From positions 1,674,001 to 1,738,000 of the forward strand of contig NZ_PVYX01000002.1 in NCBI RefSeq assembly GCF_003001695.1: DNA of 64,000 nucleotides, read 5' to 3'. The notes under the pieces were generated by a model, which was not told the DNA's origin, made no database searches, and was given only the letters and a program-made list of their open reading frames with translations. The position numbers were made by a program, and so were the translations under genes. Below are positions 52,947 to 62,474 of the stretch, one piece after another (within the stretch, counting starts at the first letter, position 1; each line of letters starts with the position of its first letter). The stretch is from Flagellimonas meridianipacifica (GTDB lineage Bacteria > Bacteroidota > Bacteroidia > Flavobacteriales > Flavobacteriaceae).

Positions 52947-54083
52947 ATGAAAATAAGTCTAAAAAGCAAAAAGATTAAAAATGGAAAGTTGAGCCTTTTT
53001 ATAGAATATTATAAGGGTCACTTTATTGACAAGAACGGAATCAATAAATACAACAGGGATTTTGAGTATTTGAAAATGTACCCTTTGGAAAATCCCTCGA
53101 CTCCGGATGAAAAAAGAAAGAACAAAGAGATCTATGAATTGGCTGAGAAAATCCTTTCGATTCGGAAATCAGAATTCTATCAAGGTAAGTATAAACTAAA
53201 AGACAATAAAAAAGGGAATATCCTCCTTTTTGATTTCTATAAAAAATTGCAAGAAGAGCGTTACGAATCCAAAGGGAACTACGGGAATTGGGATGCTGCC
53301 TTTAAACATCTAGAAAAATATGCTCCTACACATATTCAATTAAAGGATGTTGATACCGATTTTGTTAGAGGATTCAGACGTTACCTTAACACTAAGGCGA
53401 AAACTAAGAGTAATACTCCCCTATCTCAAAATTCTAAATACACCTATTTCAATAAACTTAAGGCCGCGCTTAGGGAAGCCTACAACGAGAATTATATTGA
53501 TACCAATGTTATCAAATCGGTCAAGGGATTTGAGCAGGCCGAATCACAACGGGAATATCTAACCTATTCTGAATTACAAGCCTTGACACAAACCGAATGT
53601 AAATATCCCATCCTTAAGAATGCGTTCATATTCAGTTGTCTTACTGGATTGCGATGGAGTGACATCAACAAATTAACCTGGGCGGAAGTAAGAGACGAAG
53701 ATGGAACCTCACGAATTATTTTTAGGCAGAAAAAAACCGATGGGCTTGAATACCTTTATATTTCAGGCCAAGCGAGAGAATTATTAGGGAAGAGAACTAA
53801 TAGAAATGAAAGAGTTTTTAAAGGATTAAAATATGGTGCGGTTTACAATACTGAAATCCTTCGATGGTGCATGAAAGGTGGAATAACAAAGCATATAACT
53901 TTCCATAGCGCAAGACACACTAATGCAGTGCTATTACTTGAAAATGGGGCGGATATTTATACGGTTTCAAAACGCTTGGGACATCGAGAAATTCGAACGA
54001 CAGAAATTTATGCAAAAATCATTGATAAGAAGATGAAAGAGGCCGCCAACATGATTCCCGAGTTGGATATGGGAAAAATCTGA
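52947..54083 (+). CDS. Tyrosine-type site-specific integrase
   Basis: A 378-residue recombinase. The N-terminal arm-binding domain is near residues 1-60 (MKISLKSKKIKNGKLSLFIEYYKG) and a SAM-like core-binding domain is near 95-190. The catalytic domain has Arg in SCLTGLRWSDINKLTW, His-Arg in ITFHSARHTNAVLLLENG, His in SKRLGHREI and nucleophile Tyr in RTTEIYAKI. All catalytic residues are present, so it looks functional. I take the ATG at 52947; an upstream TTG (52914) would run through the operator palindrome. It reads away from mnmE and probably belongs to the island that extends to the right edge. Confidence 0.92.
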   Translation: MKISLKSKKIKNGKLSLFIEYYKGHFIDKNGINKYNRDFEYLKMYPLENPSTPDEKRKNKEIYELAEKILSIRKSEFYQGKYKLKDNKKGNILLFDFYKKLQEERYESKGNYGNWDAAFKHLEKYAPTHIQLKDVDTDFVRGFRRYLNTKAKTKSNTPLSQNSKYTYFNKLKAALREAYNENYIDTNVIKSVKGFEQAESQREYLTYSELQALTQTECKYPILKNAFIFSCLTGLRWSDINKLTWAEVRDEDGTSRIIFRQKKTDGLEYLYISGQARELLGKRTNRNERVFKGLKYGAVYNTEILRWCMKGGITKHITFHSARHTNAVLLLENGADIYTVSKRLGHREIRTTEIYAKIIDKKMKEAANMIPELDMGKI

Positions 54084-54272
54084 AAACAAATTAGCCTTAA
54101 TAGTAACTTTCGAAAGTCTATGAACTGAACTACTAAATAAGTTCGAGATAGGGAAATATTAATAAAATGGAATATTGATTTAGTTTAACCACTATATCCT
54201 GAAAGTTTAGGTGAGATTCTGAACTAAGCAATTTCGAACTTTAATTAGATTCACTTTTCATATGATGTACAA

Positions 54273-55529
54273 TCAAGAAATCATTCCAGCGGCAACAGTT
54301 TCGTTTGTTGACTCATCTATCAGAATAATACTTCCAGTTATTCGATTTACCCGATAGGAATCGACCATCAATGGCTTTGTAATTCTAATTCTGACTTTGC
54401 AGATATCGTTCATATCTATTTGGCTGTCTTCTAGATTTCTGCTCAATGTTTGAATGTCAAGTTTGTAAATAACCTCCTTTATAATTGCTTTTTGTTCGTT
54501 TGTGGTGTGCCTTATGATATATTTAGCTCTTGTTCTGGCTGGATTTCTATGCAACCAGCAAAGCATTACCTCAATATCCTGGGCCGTATCAGGAACATTG
54601 TTGGGGCGAACTATCATATCACCTCTGCTAATGTCGAAATCATCCTTTAACGTAACTGTTATTGACATTGGGGCGAATGCTTCTTTGAGCGATTCCTTTG
54701 GACCTTGAATGCCGGTTACTGTTGAGGCAAAGCCAGACGGCATAATGATTACCGTATCACCTACACGCAGGACACCACTGGCGATTCTGCCTGCATATCC
54801 CCTAAAGTCGGGATGCTCCTTGCTTTGGGGCCTCAATACGGTCTGAATAGGAAATCTTAAGTCTATTTTGTTTACATCGCTACTTATATGTATCGTTTCG
54901 AGGGTGTGCAGCAATGGCGCATCGAGGTACCAATCCATATTTTGGGATTTGTTTACCACGTTATCGCCCAAGAGAGCACTCAATGGGATAAAACGGATAT
55001 CCCGAATAATCATTTTCGATGTAAACTCCACGAATTGCTGAACGATGGTATTAAAGACCTCCTCTTTAAAATCCACCAAATCCATTTTATTGATGCATAC
55101 AATAAGGTGGGGTATGTTCAACAAAGAAGCAATGAATGTATGTCTTTTGGTCTGTTCTACGACTCCGTGTCTTGCGTCAATCAGAATTATAGCTGCGTTG
55201 GCTGTGGATGCCCCAGTCACCATATTTCTCGTGTACTGAATATGCCCTGGAGTATCTGCGATAATGAATTTCCGTTTGGGTGTGGTGAAGTAGCGATAGG
55301 CCACGTCAATAGTGATTCCCTGCTCCCTTTCATCACGAAGACCATCGGTAAAGAGCGCAAGGTCTACACAGTTATTTCCCTTTTTTCTGCTTACACTCTC
55401 AACGGCCTTCAGTTGGTCTTCAAAAATAGATTTCGAATCATAGAGAAGTCGGCCTATTAACGTGCTTTTTCCGTCATCCACACTTCCAGCTGTGGTAAAT
55501 CTTAAAAGTTGGTTATTCTCTATGGACAT
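54273..55529 (-). CDS. cysN: Sulfate adenylyltransferase subunit 1 (GTPase)
   Basis: A 418-residue EF-Tu-like GTPase that drives ATP sulfurylase together with CysD. The G motifs are GSVDDGKSTLIGRLLYD, DTPGH and NKMD, with switch I region DGLRDEREQGITIDVAYRYF. Beta-barrel domains follow (KEHPDFRGYAGRIASGVLRVGD). No APS-kinase domain is fused. It lies 11 bases downstream of cysD. The product, APS, is the substrate of CysC, an intact copy of which lies on the other strand at 60859. Confidence 0.95.
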   Translation of the reverse strand: MSIENNQLLRFTTAGSVDDGKSTLIGRLLYDSKSIFEDQLKAVESVSRKKGNNCVDLALFTDGLRDEREQGITIDVAYRYFTTPKRKFIIADTPGHIQYTRNMVTGASTANAAIILIDARHGVVEQTKRHTFIASLLNIPHLIVCINKMDLVDFKEEVFNTIVQQFVEFTSKMIIRDIRFIPLSALLGDNVVNKSQNMDWYLDAPLLHTLETIHISSDVNKIDLRFPIQTVLRPQSKEHPDFRGYAGRIASGVLRVGDTVIIMPSGFASTVTGIQGPKESLKEAFAPMSITVTLKDDFDISRGDMIVRPNNVPDTAQDIEVMLCWLHRNPARTRAKYIIRHTTNEQKAIIKEVIYKLDIQTLSRNLEDSQIDMNDICKVRIRITKPLMVDSYRVNRITGSIILIDESTNETVAAGMIS

Positions 55530-55540
55530 TAATTCAGGGT

Positions 55541-56446
55541 TTAAAAATATCCATGTTTCTTTCGGTCCTCCATGGCTGTTTCGGATCTTTTGTCGTCACT
55601 TCGATTTCCCCTTTCCGTTTGGCGTATGGCGGCCACTTCGTAAACAATTTTTTCCAAAGTATCGGCTTCAGATTCAATACCACCGGTAATGGTTATATCG
55701 CCAAGCGTACGAAATCTTACTTTATGGGTCTCAACTTTTTCCTTTTCGTGTAAGGTAATATGCTCTGAAACCGGAATCCAACTGTCATTTCTCCAAATCA
55801 CTTCCCTTTTATGGGCAAAATAAAGGGATGGGATTTGAATGTTTTCTCTTTTAATGTAGTTCCATACATCCATCTCGGTCCAGTTGCTAATTGGGAATAC
55901 CCTAAAATGTTCCCCTTGAAAATGCTTGCCATTAAATAGATACCATAGTTCAGGGCGCTGATTTTTGGGATCCCATTGACCAAAATCATCACGATGGGAA
56001 AAGAAGCGCTCCTTAGCTCTTGCCTTTTCTTCGTCACGTCTTCCACCACCAATGGCACAGTCAATTTGATGTTCTTCTATTGAATCGAGCAAGGTTGTAA
56101 TCTGAAGGGAGTTTCGTGTGGCATTTTTTCCACTTTCCTCGGCAACGCGGCCCTCGTCAATGGAATTCTGAACCGACCCTACAATCAATTGTACTCCGAA
56201 TGACTTTATGAGGTTATCACGGAATTCAATGGTTTCAGGAAAATTATGTCCGGTGTCAATATGCATTAAGGAAAAGGGAATCTTACTAGGGTAAAAGGCC
56301 TTTTTGGCAAGATGTGTGACAACAATGGAGTCTTTCCCTCCGGAAAAAAGAATAACTGGGTTTTGAAATTGGGCCCATACCTCCCGAAGAACGTAAATGG
56401 CTTCTGCCTCAAGCTCATCTAAGTAATTTAGAAAAAACTTACTCAC
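55541..56446 (-). CDS. cysD: Sulfate adenylyltransferase subunit 2
   Basis: A 301-residue PP-loop enzyme that makes APS from sulfate and ATP. The motif FSGGKDSIVVTHLAKKAF is intact, as are the ALGGGRRDEEKARAKER-like stretch (AIGGGRRDEEKARAKERFFS) and WTEMDVWNYIKRENIQIPSLYFAHKR. It is upstream of cysN with an 11-base gap. Immediately upstream lies the decayed C-terminus of a cysC, so the original operon was probably cysC-cysD-cysN. Confidence 0.96.
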   Translation of the reverse strand: MSKFFLNYLDELEAEAIYVLREVWAQFQNPVILFSGGKDSIVVTHLAKKAFYPSKIPFSLMHIDTGHNFPETIEFRDNLIKSFGVQLIVGSVQNSIDEGRVAEESGKNATRNSLQITTLLDSIEEHQIDCAIGGGRRDEEKARAKERFFSHRDDFGQWDPKNQRPELWYLFNGKHFQGEHFRVFPISNWTEMDVWNYIKRENIQIPSLYFAHKREVIWRNDSWIPVSEHITLHEKEKVETHKVRFRTLGDITITGGIESEADTLEKIVYEVAAIRQTERGNRSDDKRSETAMEDRKKHGYF

Positions 56447-56462
56447 TTGGTTTGAGAATTAA

Positions 56463-56625
56463 TTAGTCTTTAATCTTGCTGTATATAGATTCTACGACAT
56501 CTTCATTGGATTGCCCTTCGTTTATGACCACATTTTGATTTTCAGGGATTCCCTTAGGTGCCGTAACACAGGTTATGTCCTTAATTTTTCCTTACCAGGC
56601 TTTTTATATAATCATGTCATTTTAA
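56463..56625 (-). pseudogene. cysC: Decayed C-terminus of an APS kinase gene (cysC remnant)
   Basis: Minus-strand translation from 56591 to the stop at 56463 gives 42 residues: GKIKDITCVTAPKGIPENQN followed by VVINEGQSNEDVVESIYSKI and KD. This aligns with the end of CysC proteins (KGEIKxFTGISxPYEAPENP; the intact copy here has GEIKNFTGISDGFETP). Farther upstream the frame is broken: KAW precedes an in-frame stop, and LYK-like codons lie in another frame across a run of five A. There is no start and no kinase core. It is a truncated, mutated gene left beside cysD, probably by the rearrangement that brought in the plus-strand cluster. Confidence 0.75.
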
Positions 56626-56747
56626 AAAAAGTGACCATTGAGCTTACTTCTACAAGCATAATGATAAAAATTTAGTGACTAAATTTTTCTACTGGAATAA
56701 AATGCGTAACCAATTATATTATATTTATGTAATAAATTACTCATTTT

Positions 56748-58958
56748 TTGAAAAAAAAATTCCCATTTTATAAACAGCCTGGCTTTAAAGATTGTGGACC
56801 TACTTGTTTGCGAATTATAGCTAAGCATTATGGAAGACTTATTTCATTACAAGAAATTCGAAATCTCTCTGAAGCTACACGTTCAGGTAGTAATTTGCTT
56901 AAGTTAGCTGGAGCAGCCGAAACTATTGGATTTAAAGCATTGGGAGTGAAAATAAGTTACTCTCAATTCAAGGAAGCTCCTTTGCCTTGTGTCGTTCACT
57001 GGCAAGACAGTCACTTTGTCGTTGTTTATAAAATTAAAAAAGATGTTGTTTATGTGTCCGATCCGTCTTATGGTCTGATTTCATATTCATCGAAAGAATT
57101 TATAACAGGTTGGATTGGAAGCAAAGCAACTGAATATTCCAAAGAAGGTATTGCTTTGTTGTTGGAGGTAACTCCAAAATTTAAAGAAATACAATGGGAG
57201 AATACAAGTAAGAAATCATTTTTTTTTCTTAAAAACTATTTATTTAAATATAAAAGTTTACTGGTACAATTGTGCATAGGGCTACTCGTTGGCAGTCTTT
57301 TGCAACTTATTTTTCCTTTTCTCACACAGAGTATTGTTGATGTGGGTATACAAAATCAGGATATCAATTTTATCTATTTGGTTTTGGCGGCACAGATAAT
57401 GCTCTTTTTGGGAAGTACAAGTGTAGAGATTTTTAGAGGCTGGATATTGTTACACCTCAGCACTCGAATCAACATTTCCTTGGTATCGGATTTTTTTATC
57501 AAACTTATGGCTTTGCCAATAGCTTATTTTGATACTCGCATGACAGGTGACATTATGCAGCGAATTAGTGACCATGCACGTATTGAAAAACTATTGACAA
57601 GCTCTACACTTAGCACGATGTTTTCTTTGTTTAATCTGTTGATATTCGGCGCAGTACTCTTCTATTATAGCATATCTATTTTTGGAATATTTTTAATAGG
57701 TAGCCTTTTATATATCCTCTGGATATCTTATTTCCTCAAAAAAAGAAAGGAACTGGATTACAAGCGTTTTTCACAGCTGAGTCAAGAGCAGAGCACGGTA
57801 ATCGAACTTATCAATGGTATGCAAGAAATAAAAATGCACAACGCCGAGAAACAAAAACGCTGGAAGTGGGAGTATTTGCAGGCAAGGCTGTTTAAAGTTT
57901 CCATACAAAGCTTAGCTTTAGAGCAGACCCAAGGCGTGGGATCCTCAGTAATTAATGAGTTTAAGAACATAATCATCACATTTACATCTGCAGTTTTGGT
58001 AATAGAGGGCGATATAACTCTGGGGATGATGCTTTCAATACAGTATATAATAGGTCAGCTAAATACACCAATAGGTGAAATGGTAGGCTTCATACGCTCC
58101 TATCAAGATGCTAAAATCAGTATGGAGCGCTTAGCAGAAATACACAATAAGGATGATGAAGAAAAAGGAGACAGGCAATTAATTCAAAAAATAAAATCGA
58201 ATCAAGATTTAAAGCTAAATAATGTCTGCTTCCGTTATTTAGGTAGTGATGAGGATGTTATCCAAGAGTTGAACATGGAGATACCTGCTAATAAAGTTAC
58301 TGCAATTGTTGGAGCGAGTGGAAGCGGTAAAACCACATTGATGAAGCTTTTATTAAAGTTTTACACCCCTAATAGAGGGAATATCTTGTATGGTAATCAA
58401 TTTCTTGAAACAGTGTCCCCTAGTGCATGGAGAAATAACTGTGGAGTAGTTATGCAAGAAGGCTATGTCTTCAATGATACTATAGCAAATAACATCGCAG
58501 TAGGCACAGATACAATTGATGAGGGGCGTTTAATTCAAGCTACCACAATAGCAAACATACATCATTTCATACAATCTTTACCTCTTGGCTACAATACTAA
58601 AATAGGAAATGAAGGTATTGGGATTAGCACAGGTCAAAAACAGCGGTTGTTTATAGCCAGAGCAGTATATAAAAACCCTCATTTACTTTGTTTTGACGAA
58701 GCGACATCTGCATTAGATGCGAAAAATGAACGAGTGATTATGGAAAATTTAAACACTTTTTTTAAAGACAGGACAGTGATAATCATTGCTCATAGACTGA
58801 GCACAGTCAAAAATGCAGATAAAATTGTTGTTATGGACGAAGGTAGAATGATAGAATCAGGTACGCATAGACAGTTGTTACATTTAAAAGGAGCTTATTA
58901 TAATTTGGTAAGCAACCAATTGGAGCTCGAAAAACTAAAAGATGGAGAGCATTTCTGA
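56748..58958 (+). CDS. C39-peptidase-containing ABC exporter (PCAT)
   Basis: A 736-residue bacteriocin/peptide exporter. An N-terminal C39 Cys protease (residues 1-130) has oxyanion Gln10, catalytic Cys16 in KDCGPTC, His89 in DSHFVVVY and Asp105 in VSDPSYG. Six membrane helices lie at about 165-440. The ATPase has Walker A GASGSGKTTLMKLL, signature ISTGQKQRLFIARA and Walker B LLCFDEATSALDA. It cleaves double-glycine-type leaders and exports the cargo. The start is a TTG at 56748; an in-frame stop lies just upstream and no ATG is suitable. The next gene overlaps its end by 17 bases. Confidence 0.93.
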   Translation: MKKKFPFYKQPGFKDCGPTCLRIIAKHYGRLISLQEIRNLSEATRSGSNLLKLAGAAETIGFKALGVKISYSQFKEAPLPCVVHWQDSHFVVVYKIKKDVVYVSDPSYGLISYSSKEFITGWIGSKATEYSKEGIALLLEVTPKFKEIQWENTSKKSFFFLKNYLFKYKSLLVQLCIGLLVGSLLQLIFPFLTQSIVDVGIQNQDINFIYLVLAAQIMLFLGSTSVEIFRGWILLHLSTRINISLVSDFFIKLMALPIAYFDTRMTGDIMQRISDHARIEKLLTSSTLSTMFSLFNLLIFGAVLFYYSISIFGIFLIGSLLYILWISYFLKKRKELDYKRFSQLSQEQSTVIELINGMQEIKMHNAEKQKRWKWEYLQARLFKVSIQSLALEQTQGVGSSVINEFKNIIITFTSAVLVIEGDITLGMMLSIQYIIGQLNTPIGEMVGFIRSYQDAKISMERLAEIHNKDDEEKGDRQLIQKIKSNQDLKLNNVCFRYLGSDEDVIQELNMEIPANKVTAIVGASGSGKTTLMKLLLKFYTPNRGNILYGNQFLETVSPSAWRNNCGVVMQEGYVFNDTIANNIAVGTDTIDEGRLIQATTIANIHHFIQSLPLGYNTKIGNEGIGISTGQKQRLFIARAVYKNPHLLCFDEATSALDAKNERVIMENLNTFFKDRTVIIIAHRLSTVKNADKIVVMDEGRMIESGTHRQLLHLKGAYYNLVSNQLELEKLKDGEHF

Positions 58959-60252
58959 AGACAGCCAAACAGAAAAACTGAACTTAAGGTCTGAGGAAGT
59001 TCAGGAGATACTTAGCAATCCTCCCTCTTGGATAGTGCGCTGGGGCATAACTTTAATATTTATGTTTACCCTAATTATATTGACACTATGTTTTTTGATT
59101 AAATATCCTGACCTAGTGACGGCTAGAGTAATTGTAACTACTGAAAGACCAACGGAAAAAGTTGTTGCACGTTATTCGGGTGCTTTAGAGAAGATTTATA
59201 TTGAGAACGGAGACACTGTAGTAGTTGACCAACGCCTAGCTGTCTTCAAAAATACCGCGAATACAGAGGATGTTCTAAGGCTAAAATCTATCGTGGATAC
59301 AATATTTAATAATTCCTGGAACACCGTTTTTCCAATTCAAAAAGTTTCCCATTTTGCTTTGGGAGACATAGAAACTGCATATATCAACTTTGAAAAAAGT
59401 TATGTGGATTATGATATCTTAAGGAATTTAGACCCTTATACTTCTAAATTATACAGTAATCAGCAGTCATTAGAAGAAATTAAGCTTCAATTGAAAAACC
59501 AGATTGCGCAGAAAACGTCATTAGGAGTAGAGTATGATTTAGAAAAAAAGGATTACGAACGCCATAAACGTTTGTTTGAAAAGGGTGTTATCTCCCAGCA
59601 AGAATTTGAGCTAAAAGAACTAGAAAAACTTCAAATTGAAAAAAATCTTACTTCTTTGGCTATTTCCATTTCCCAAATGCGAGAAGCCATATTTTCTGCA
59701 TCCCAGACCCTAAATGAAACAAAAGTTAGAAAACAAGAAGATGGTACCCGTCTTGTAGCAAATCTTTCGCAAGCGCTAAATGCGTTAAAAAAAGCGATTA
59801 GGGATTGGGAGCAGAATTACATGTTGTCATCTTCCATTGATGGAGTTGTAGGTTTTCAAGAATTTTGGGGTGAGAATCAGTATATAGAATCTGGAGAAGT
59901 GGTATTTTCCATTCTCCCAACGGATACACGAAAATTAGTAGGTAAACTTGTATTGCCTTCTCAAAATGCTGGAAAAGTTACTTCTCAACAAAGAGTGTTG
60001 GTGAAACTAGACAATTTTCCATATCAACAATACGGTATGCTTATTGGAATAGTAGATAACATATCTGTTTCCCCGGATAATGAGGGTAATTATTTTGTCT
60101 ATATTTCTTTACCAAAAGGAATGAAAACCTCCTACAATAGAAGACTAACCTTTGATCAAGAACTTTTGGGCAGTGCAGAAATCATCACTGAGGATTTGAC
60201 CATAGCAGAGCGAATTTTTTATAAGTTTAAAGATATATTTCGATATGAATAA
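58942..60252 (+). CDS. HlyD-family periplasmic adaptor
   Basis: A 436-residue membrane-fusion protein. One N-terminal membrane span (WGITLIFMFTLIILTLCFLIKYP) is followed by a split lipoyl-like domain (ARYSGALEKIYIENGDTV), a long coiled coil (about residues 150-270; QKTSLGVEYDLEKKDYERHKRLFEKGVISQQEFELKE), and a C-terminal beta domain (ESGEVVFSILPTDTRKLVGK). It links the PCAT exporter to an outer-membrane channel, not encoded here. It overlaps both neighbours, so it is translationally coupled to exporter and sulfotransferase. Confidence 0.92.
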   Translation: MESISEDSQTEKLNLRSEEVQEILSNPPSWIVRWGITLIFMFTLIILTLCFLIKYPDLVTARVIVTTERPTEKVVARYSGALEKIYIENGDTVVVDQRLAVFKNTANTEDVLRLKSIVDTIFNNSWNTVFPIQKVSHFALGDIETAYINFEKSYVDYDILRNLDPYTSKLYSNQQSLEEIKLQLKNQIAQKTSLGVEYDLEKKDYERHKRLFEKGVISQQEFELKELEKLQIEKNLTSLAISISQMREAIFSASQTLNETKVRKQEDGTRLVANLSQALNALKKAIRDWEQNYMLSSSIDGVVGFQEFWGENQYIESGEVVFSILPTDTRKLVGKLVLPSQNAGKVTSQQRVLVKLDNFPYQQYGMLIGIVDNISVSPDNEGNYFVYISLPKGMKTSYNRRLTFDQELLGSAEIITEDLTIAERIFYKFKDIFRYE

Positions 60253-60847
60253 GGTTTTAGTTTATGTTCATATTCCTAAAACAGCAGGAACTTCAATAGC
60301 AACAGTTGCTCATAGACTTGACATCTTGGTCAAAGGACACGATATACGAAATTCAGAGTTTGTGTCTCTCGAAAATTTAGTCAAGGATATAGGAAATAAT
60401 TACTCGTTCTTCACCATAGTCAGGAATCCATGGGATCGAACACTTTCCTCTTTTTTATATCTTAACAAAGGTGGTAGAAATGATGCAGACAATAGGGATG
60501 GAAAGAAATTCGTACAAAGGTTCGATGGTAATTTCAATGCGTTTGTCAAAGAAGCTTTTCAAACGGATGCTATTTTAAAACAACTTCACTTCATGCCCCA
60601 ATATAAATGGATTTGTGATAAAGGGGACAATCTTTTAGTCGATGAAGTATTGAAGTTTGAAAATCTTCAGGCGGGACTAGATTCATTTTTTAAAAGGAAC
60701 GGTAAAAATAGTTTGGAACTTCCTCATGTGAACAAAACTATTCATGAGCATTACACTAAATATTATGATGAAACGTCAATAAAAATTATCGAGAAAATAT
60801 ACGAAAAGGATATTGCAATGTTCAATTATGAATTCCCCACCCCTTAG
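60245..60847 (+). CDS. PAPS-dependent sulfotransferase
   Basis: A 200-residue sulfotransferase-family-2-like protein. The 5'-phosphosulfate loop is HIPKTAGTSI (residues 9-18) and the 3'-phosphate motif IVRNPWDRTLSSFLYL (58-73). It would move sulfate from PAPS to a hydroxyl of a sugar or peptide. The acceptor is unknown. The gene overlaps the end of the HlyD gene by eight bases and is followed 11 bases later by an APS kinase, so donor supply and use are linked. The location inside an exporter operon suggests that the exported product is sulfated. Confidence 0.88.
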   Translation: MNKVLVYVHIPKTAGTSIATVAHRLDILVKGHDIRNSEFVSLENLVKDIGNNYSFFTIVRNPWDRTLSSFLYLNKGGRNDADNRDGKKFVQRFDGNFNAFVKEAFQTDAILKQLHFMPQYKWICDKGDNLLVDEVLKFENLQAGLDSFFKRNGKNSLELPHVNKTIHEHYTKYYDETSIKIIEKIYEKDIAMFNYEFPTP

Positions 60848-60858
60848 TTTTATATTCA

Positions 60859-61386
60859 ATGCAGAAAATTAAAACGATTTGGTTTTTTGGTCTTTCAGGT
60901 TCTGGAAAGACTACTCTTTCAACAGTGTTTTCCGACATGATTGATAAAGATGGTCGCAAATCATTCCTTCTTGATGGGGATGTCATTAGAAAAGGTGTTA
61001 GCAATAACCTGGGATTTAACAAAAACGACAGAGCGGAAAATGTTAGAAGAATAGCTGAAATATGCAAGATATTGATAACCGTTGAAATAATTCCAATTGT
61101 GGCAGCAATTACGCCTTATAAATCAAATCGGGATAAAATAATCGAGATTCTTGGTCGGGATAATCTGACTTTGATATACGTGGATTGTTCTTTAGAAGAA
61201 TGTGAGAAAAGAGATCCAAAAAATCTTTATCAGAAGGCAAGGATGGGTGAAATCAAGAATTTTACAGGCATAAGTGATGGTTTTGAAACTCCAAGTGCAA
61301 GTGAATACAATTTTAGAATAAAAACGGAAAACAAATCGATTCAACAGAGCGAAATTGAATTGGCCGAGTTGTTCAATAAGCTATGA
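60859..61386 (+). CDS. cysC: Adenylylsulfate kinase
   Basis: A 175-residue APS kinase that converts APS to PAPS. It has a Walker A FGLSGSGKTTLS (residues 10-21), LLDGDVIRKGVSNNLGF, NVRRIAEICKILI, and the C-terminal KARMGEIKNFTGISDGFETP. The sequence diverges from classical CysC after this point (SASEYNFRIKTENKS). It overlaps the glycosyltransferase start by four bases. It differs from the decayed cysC tail at 56463-56625, so it is a separate copy and not a moved one. Confidence 0.93.
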   Translation: MQKIKTIWFFGLSGSGKTTLSTVFSDMIDKDGRKSFLLDGDVIRKGVSNNLGFNKNDRAENVRRIAEICKILITVEIIPIVAAITPYKSNRDKIIEILGRDNLTLIYVDCSLEECEKRDPKNLYQKARMGEIKNFTGISDGFETPSASEYNFRIKTENKSIQQSEIELAELFNKL

Positions 61387-62459
61387 AAAAGTCTAAAATT
61401 TCATTTTGTACGGTTTGTATGAACAGAGTACATCATTTAAAAGAAACCCTTCCAAAAAATATAAAAGATAATATTTCTTACGGAAACTTGGAATTTGTCG
61501 TACTGGACTACAACTCTCAAGATGATTTGGAAAATTGGATTTTTTCTGAAATGGGGTATTACTTAAGTCAAGGAATATTGGTATATCTAAAAACCGAAAA
61601 GCCAGAAAAATTTTTTATGAGCCATTCAAAGAACGTTGTTTCCAAACAAGCCGATGGAGATATTATATGCAACGTTGATGCAGATAACTTTTTGGGGAAA
61701 GGATTTGCGGAGTACATAGATGATAGCTTCAGAACAGAGCGAAATGCATATTTGACCGTAGATAAACGTACCACGAAAAGGGATTGTTTCGGACGAATCT
61801 GCATGAGAAAAAAGGATTTTCTAAAAATACGGGGTTACGATGAGTCCATGATTGGGTATGGTTTTGAAGATTTCGACCTTAGAAATCGTTTGGAACTGTT
61901 GGGAAGAAAAGCGCTTTTTATTTCTGAAAAATCTTTCCTTCAAGCTTTGGTGCATGATGATAAGGAAAGATTGATAAACGAGTCAAATGCTACATCAATA
62001 TTCAAAATCTTTGTAAGATTCATTGACCATGCAAAATCTGAGCTTCTATACCTGTTTGATAACAATAAGTATTTCAGGGGAAAAATAGCAATCAGTCGAT
62101 TGATTAACTCTGAATCTATTTACAATCTCTTTCCGGAAAAGAGGAATTATGAATATGCCAATTTTCTAGTGAATGATAAATGGAACCAAGGAAATTGGCT
62201 AAAATCACCTAATGAATACTCATTAGAAAATAAAGAGTGTGAAATGCGCCTAAAGTTGGGAATCGTACAAAAAAATCCTCTGGAGTTATTTGATAAATTA
62301 AACAAAAATGTTTTCCATGAAATTATTGATGATATTCAGATTATGGATATGATGATGTTCTTTTCCCAAATCAATAATCGAATTATAATGGAAAAAAATC
62401 GGAAGGAAAAGAAGATTGCCGTAAACCCAAATGGTTTTGGTGAAACCGTTTTCTGTTAA
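61383..62459 (+). CDS. Family 2-type glycosyltransferase
   Basis: A 358-residue cytoplasmic GT-A-fold glycosyltransferase. The start is typical (KSKISFCTVCMNRVHHLKETLPKNI), and the DxD region is ICNVDADNFLGKGFAEYID. A galactosyltransferase-C-like segment follows (KRDCFGRICMRKKDFLKIRGYDESMIGYGFEDFDLRNRLELLG, with the GxxxED-type metal/acceptor motif). The C-terminal 110 residues are of unknown role. Because it is coupled to cysC in a peptide-exporter operon, the acceptor may be a peptide, as with the GT2 enzymes of glycocin clusters; this is inference. Confidence 0.85.
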   Translation: MKKSKISFCTVCMNRVHHLKETLPKNIKDNISYGNLEFVVLDYNSQDDLENWIFSEMGYYLSQGILVYLKTEKPEKFFMSHSKNVVSKQADGDIICNVDADNFLGKGFAEYIDDSFRTERNAYLTVDKRTTKRDCFGRICMRKKDFLKIRGYDESMIGYGFEDFDLRNRLELLGRKALFISEKSFLQALVHDDKERLINESNATSIFKIFVRFIDHAKSELLYLFDNNKYFRGKIAISRLINSESIYNLFPEKRNYEYANFLVNDKWNQGNWLKSPNEYSLENKECEMRLKLGIVQKNPLELFDKLNKNVFHEIIDDIQIMDMMMFFSQINNRIIMEKNRKEKKIAVNPNGFGETVFC

Positions 62460-62474
62460 GATATTAACTGATAA

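Noticed and set aside
54139-54241. Inverted AAGTTCGA / TCGAACTT between the integrase and cysN ends as an attachment or terminal repeat.
   Set aside because: Only 8 bp, 87 bases apart, with no T run or second copy; likely chance in an AT-rich gap.
54888-55460. A 190-codon plus-strand frame inside cysN.
   Set aside because: It is antisense to GTPase motifs of cysN and has no recognisable domain.
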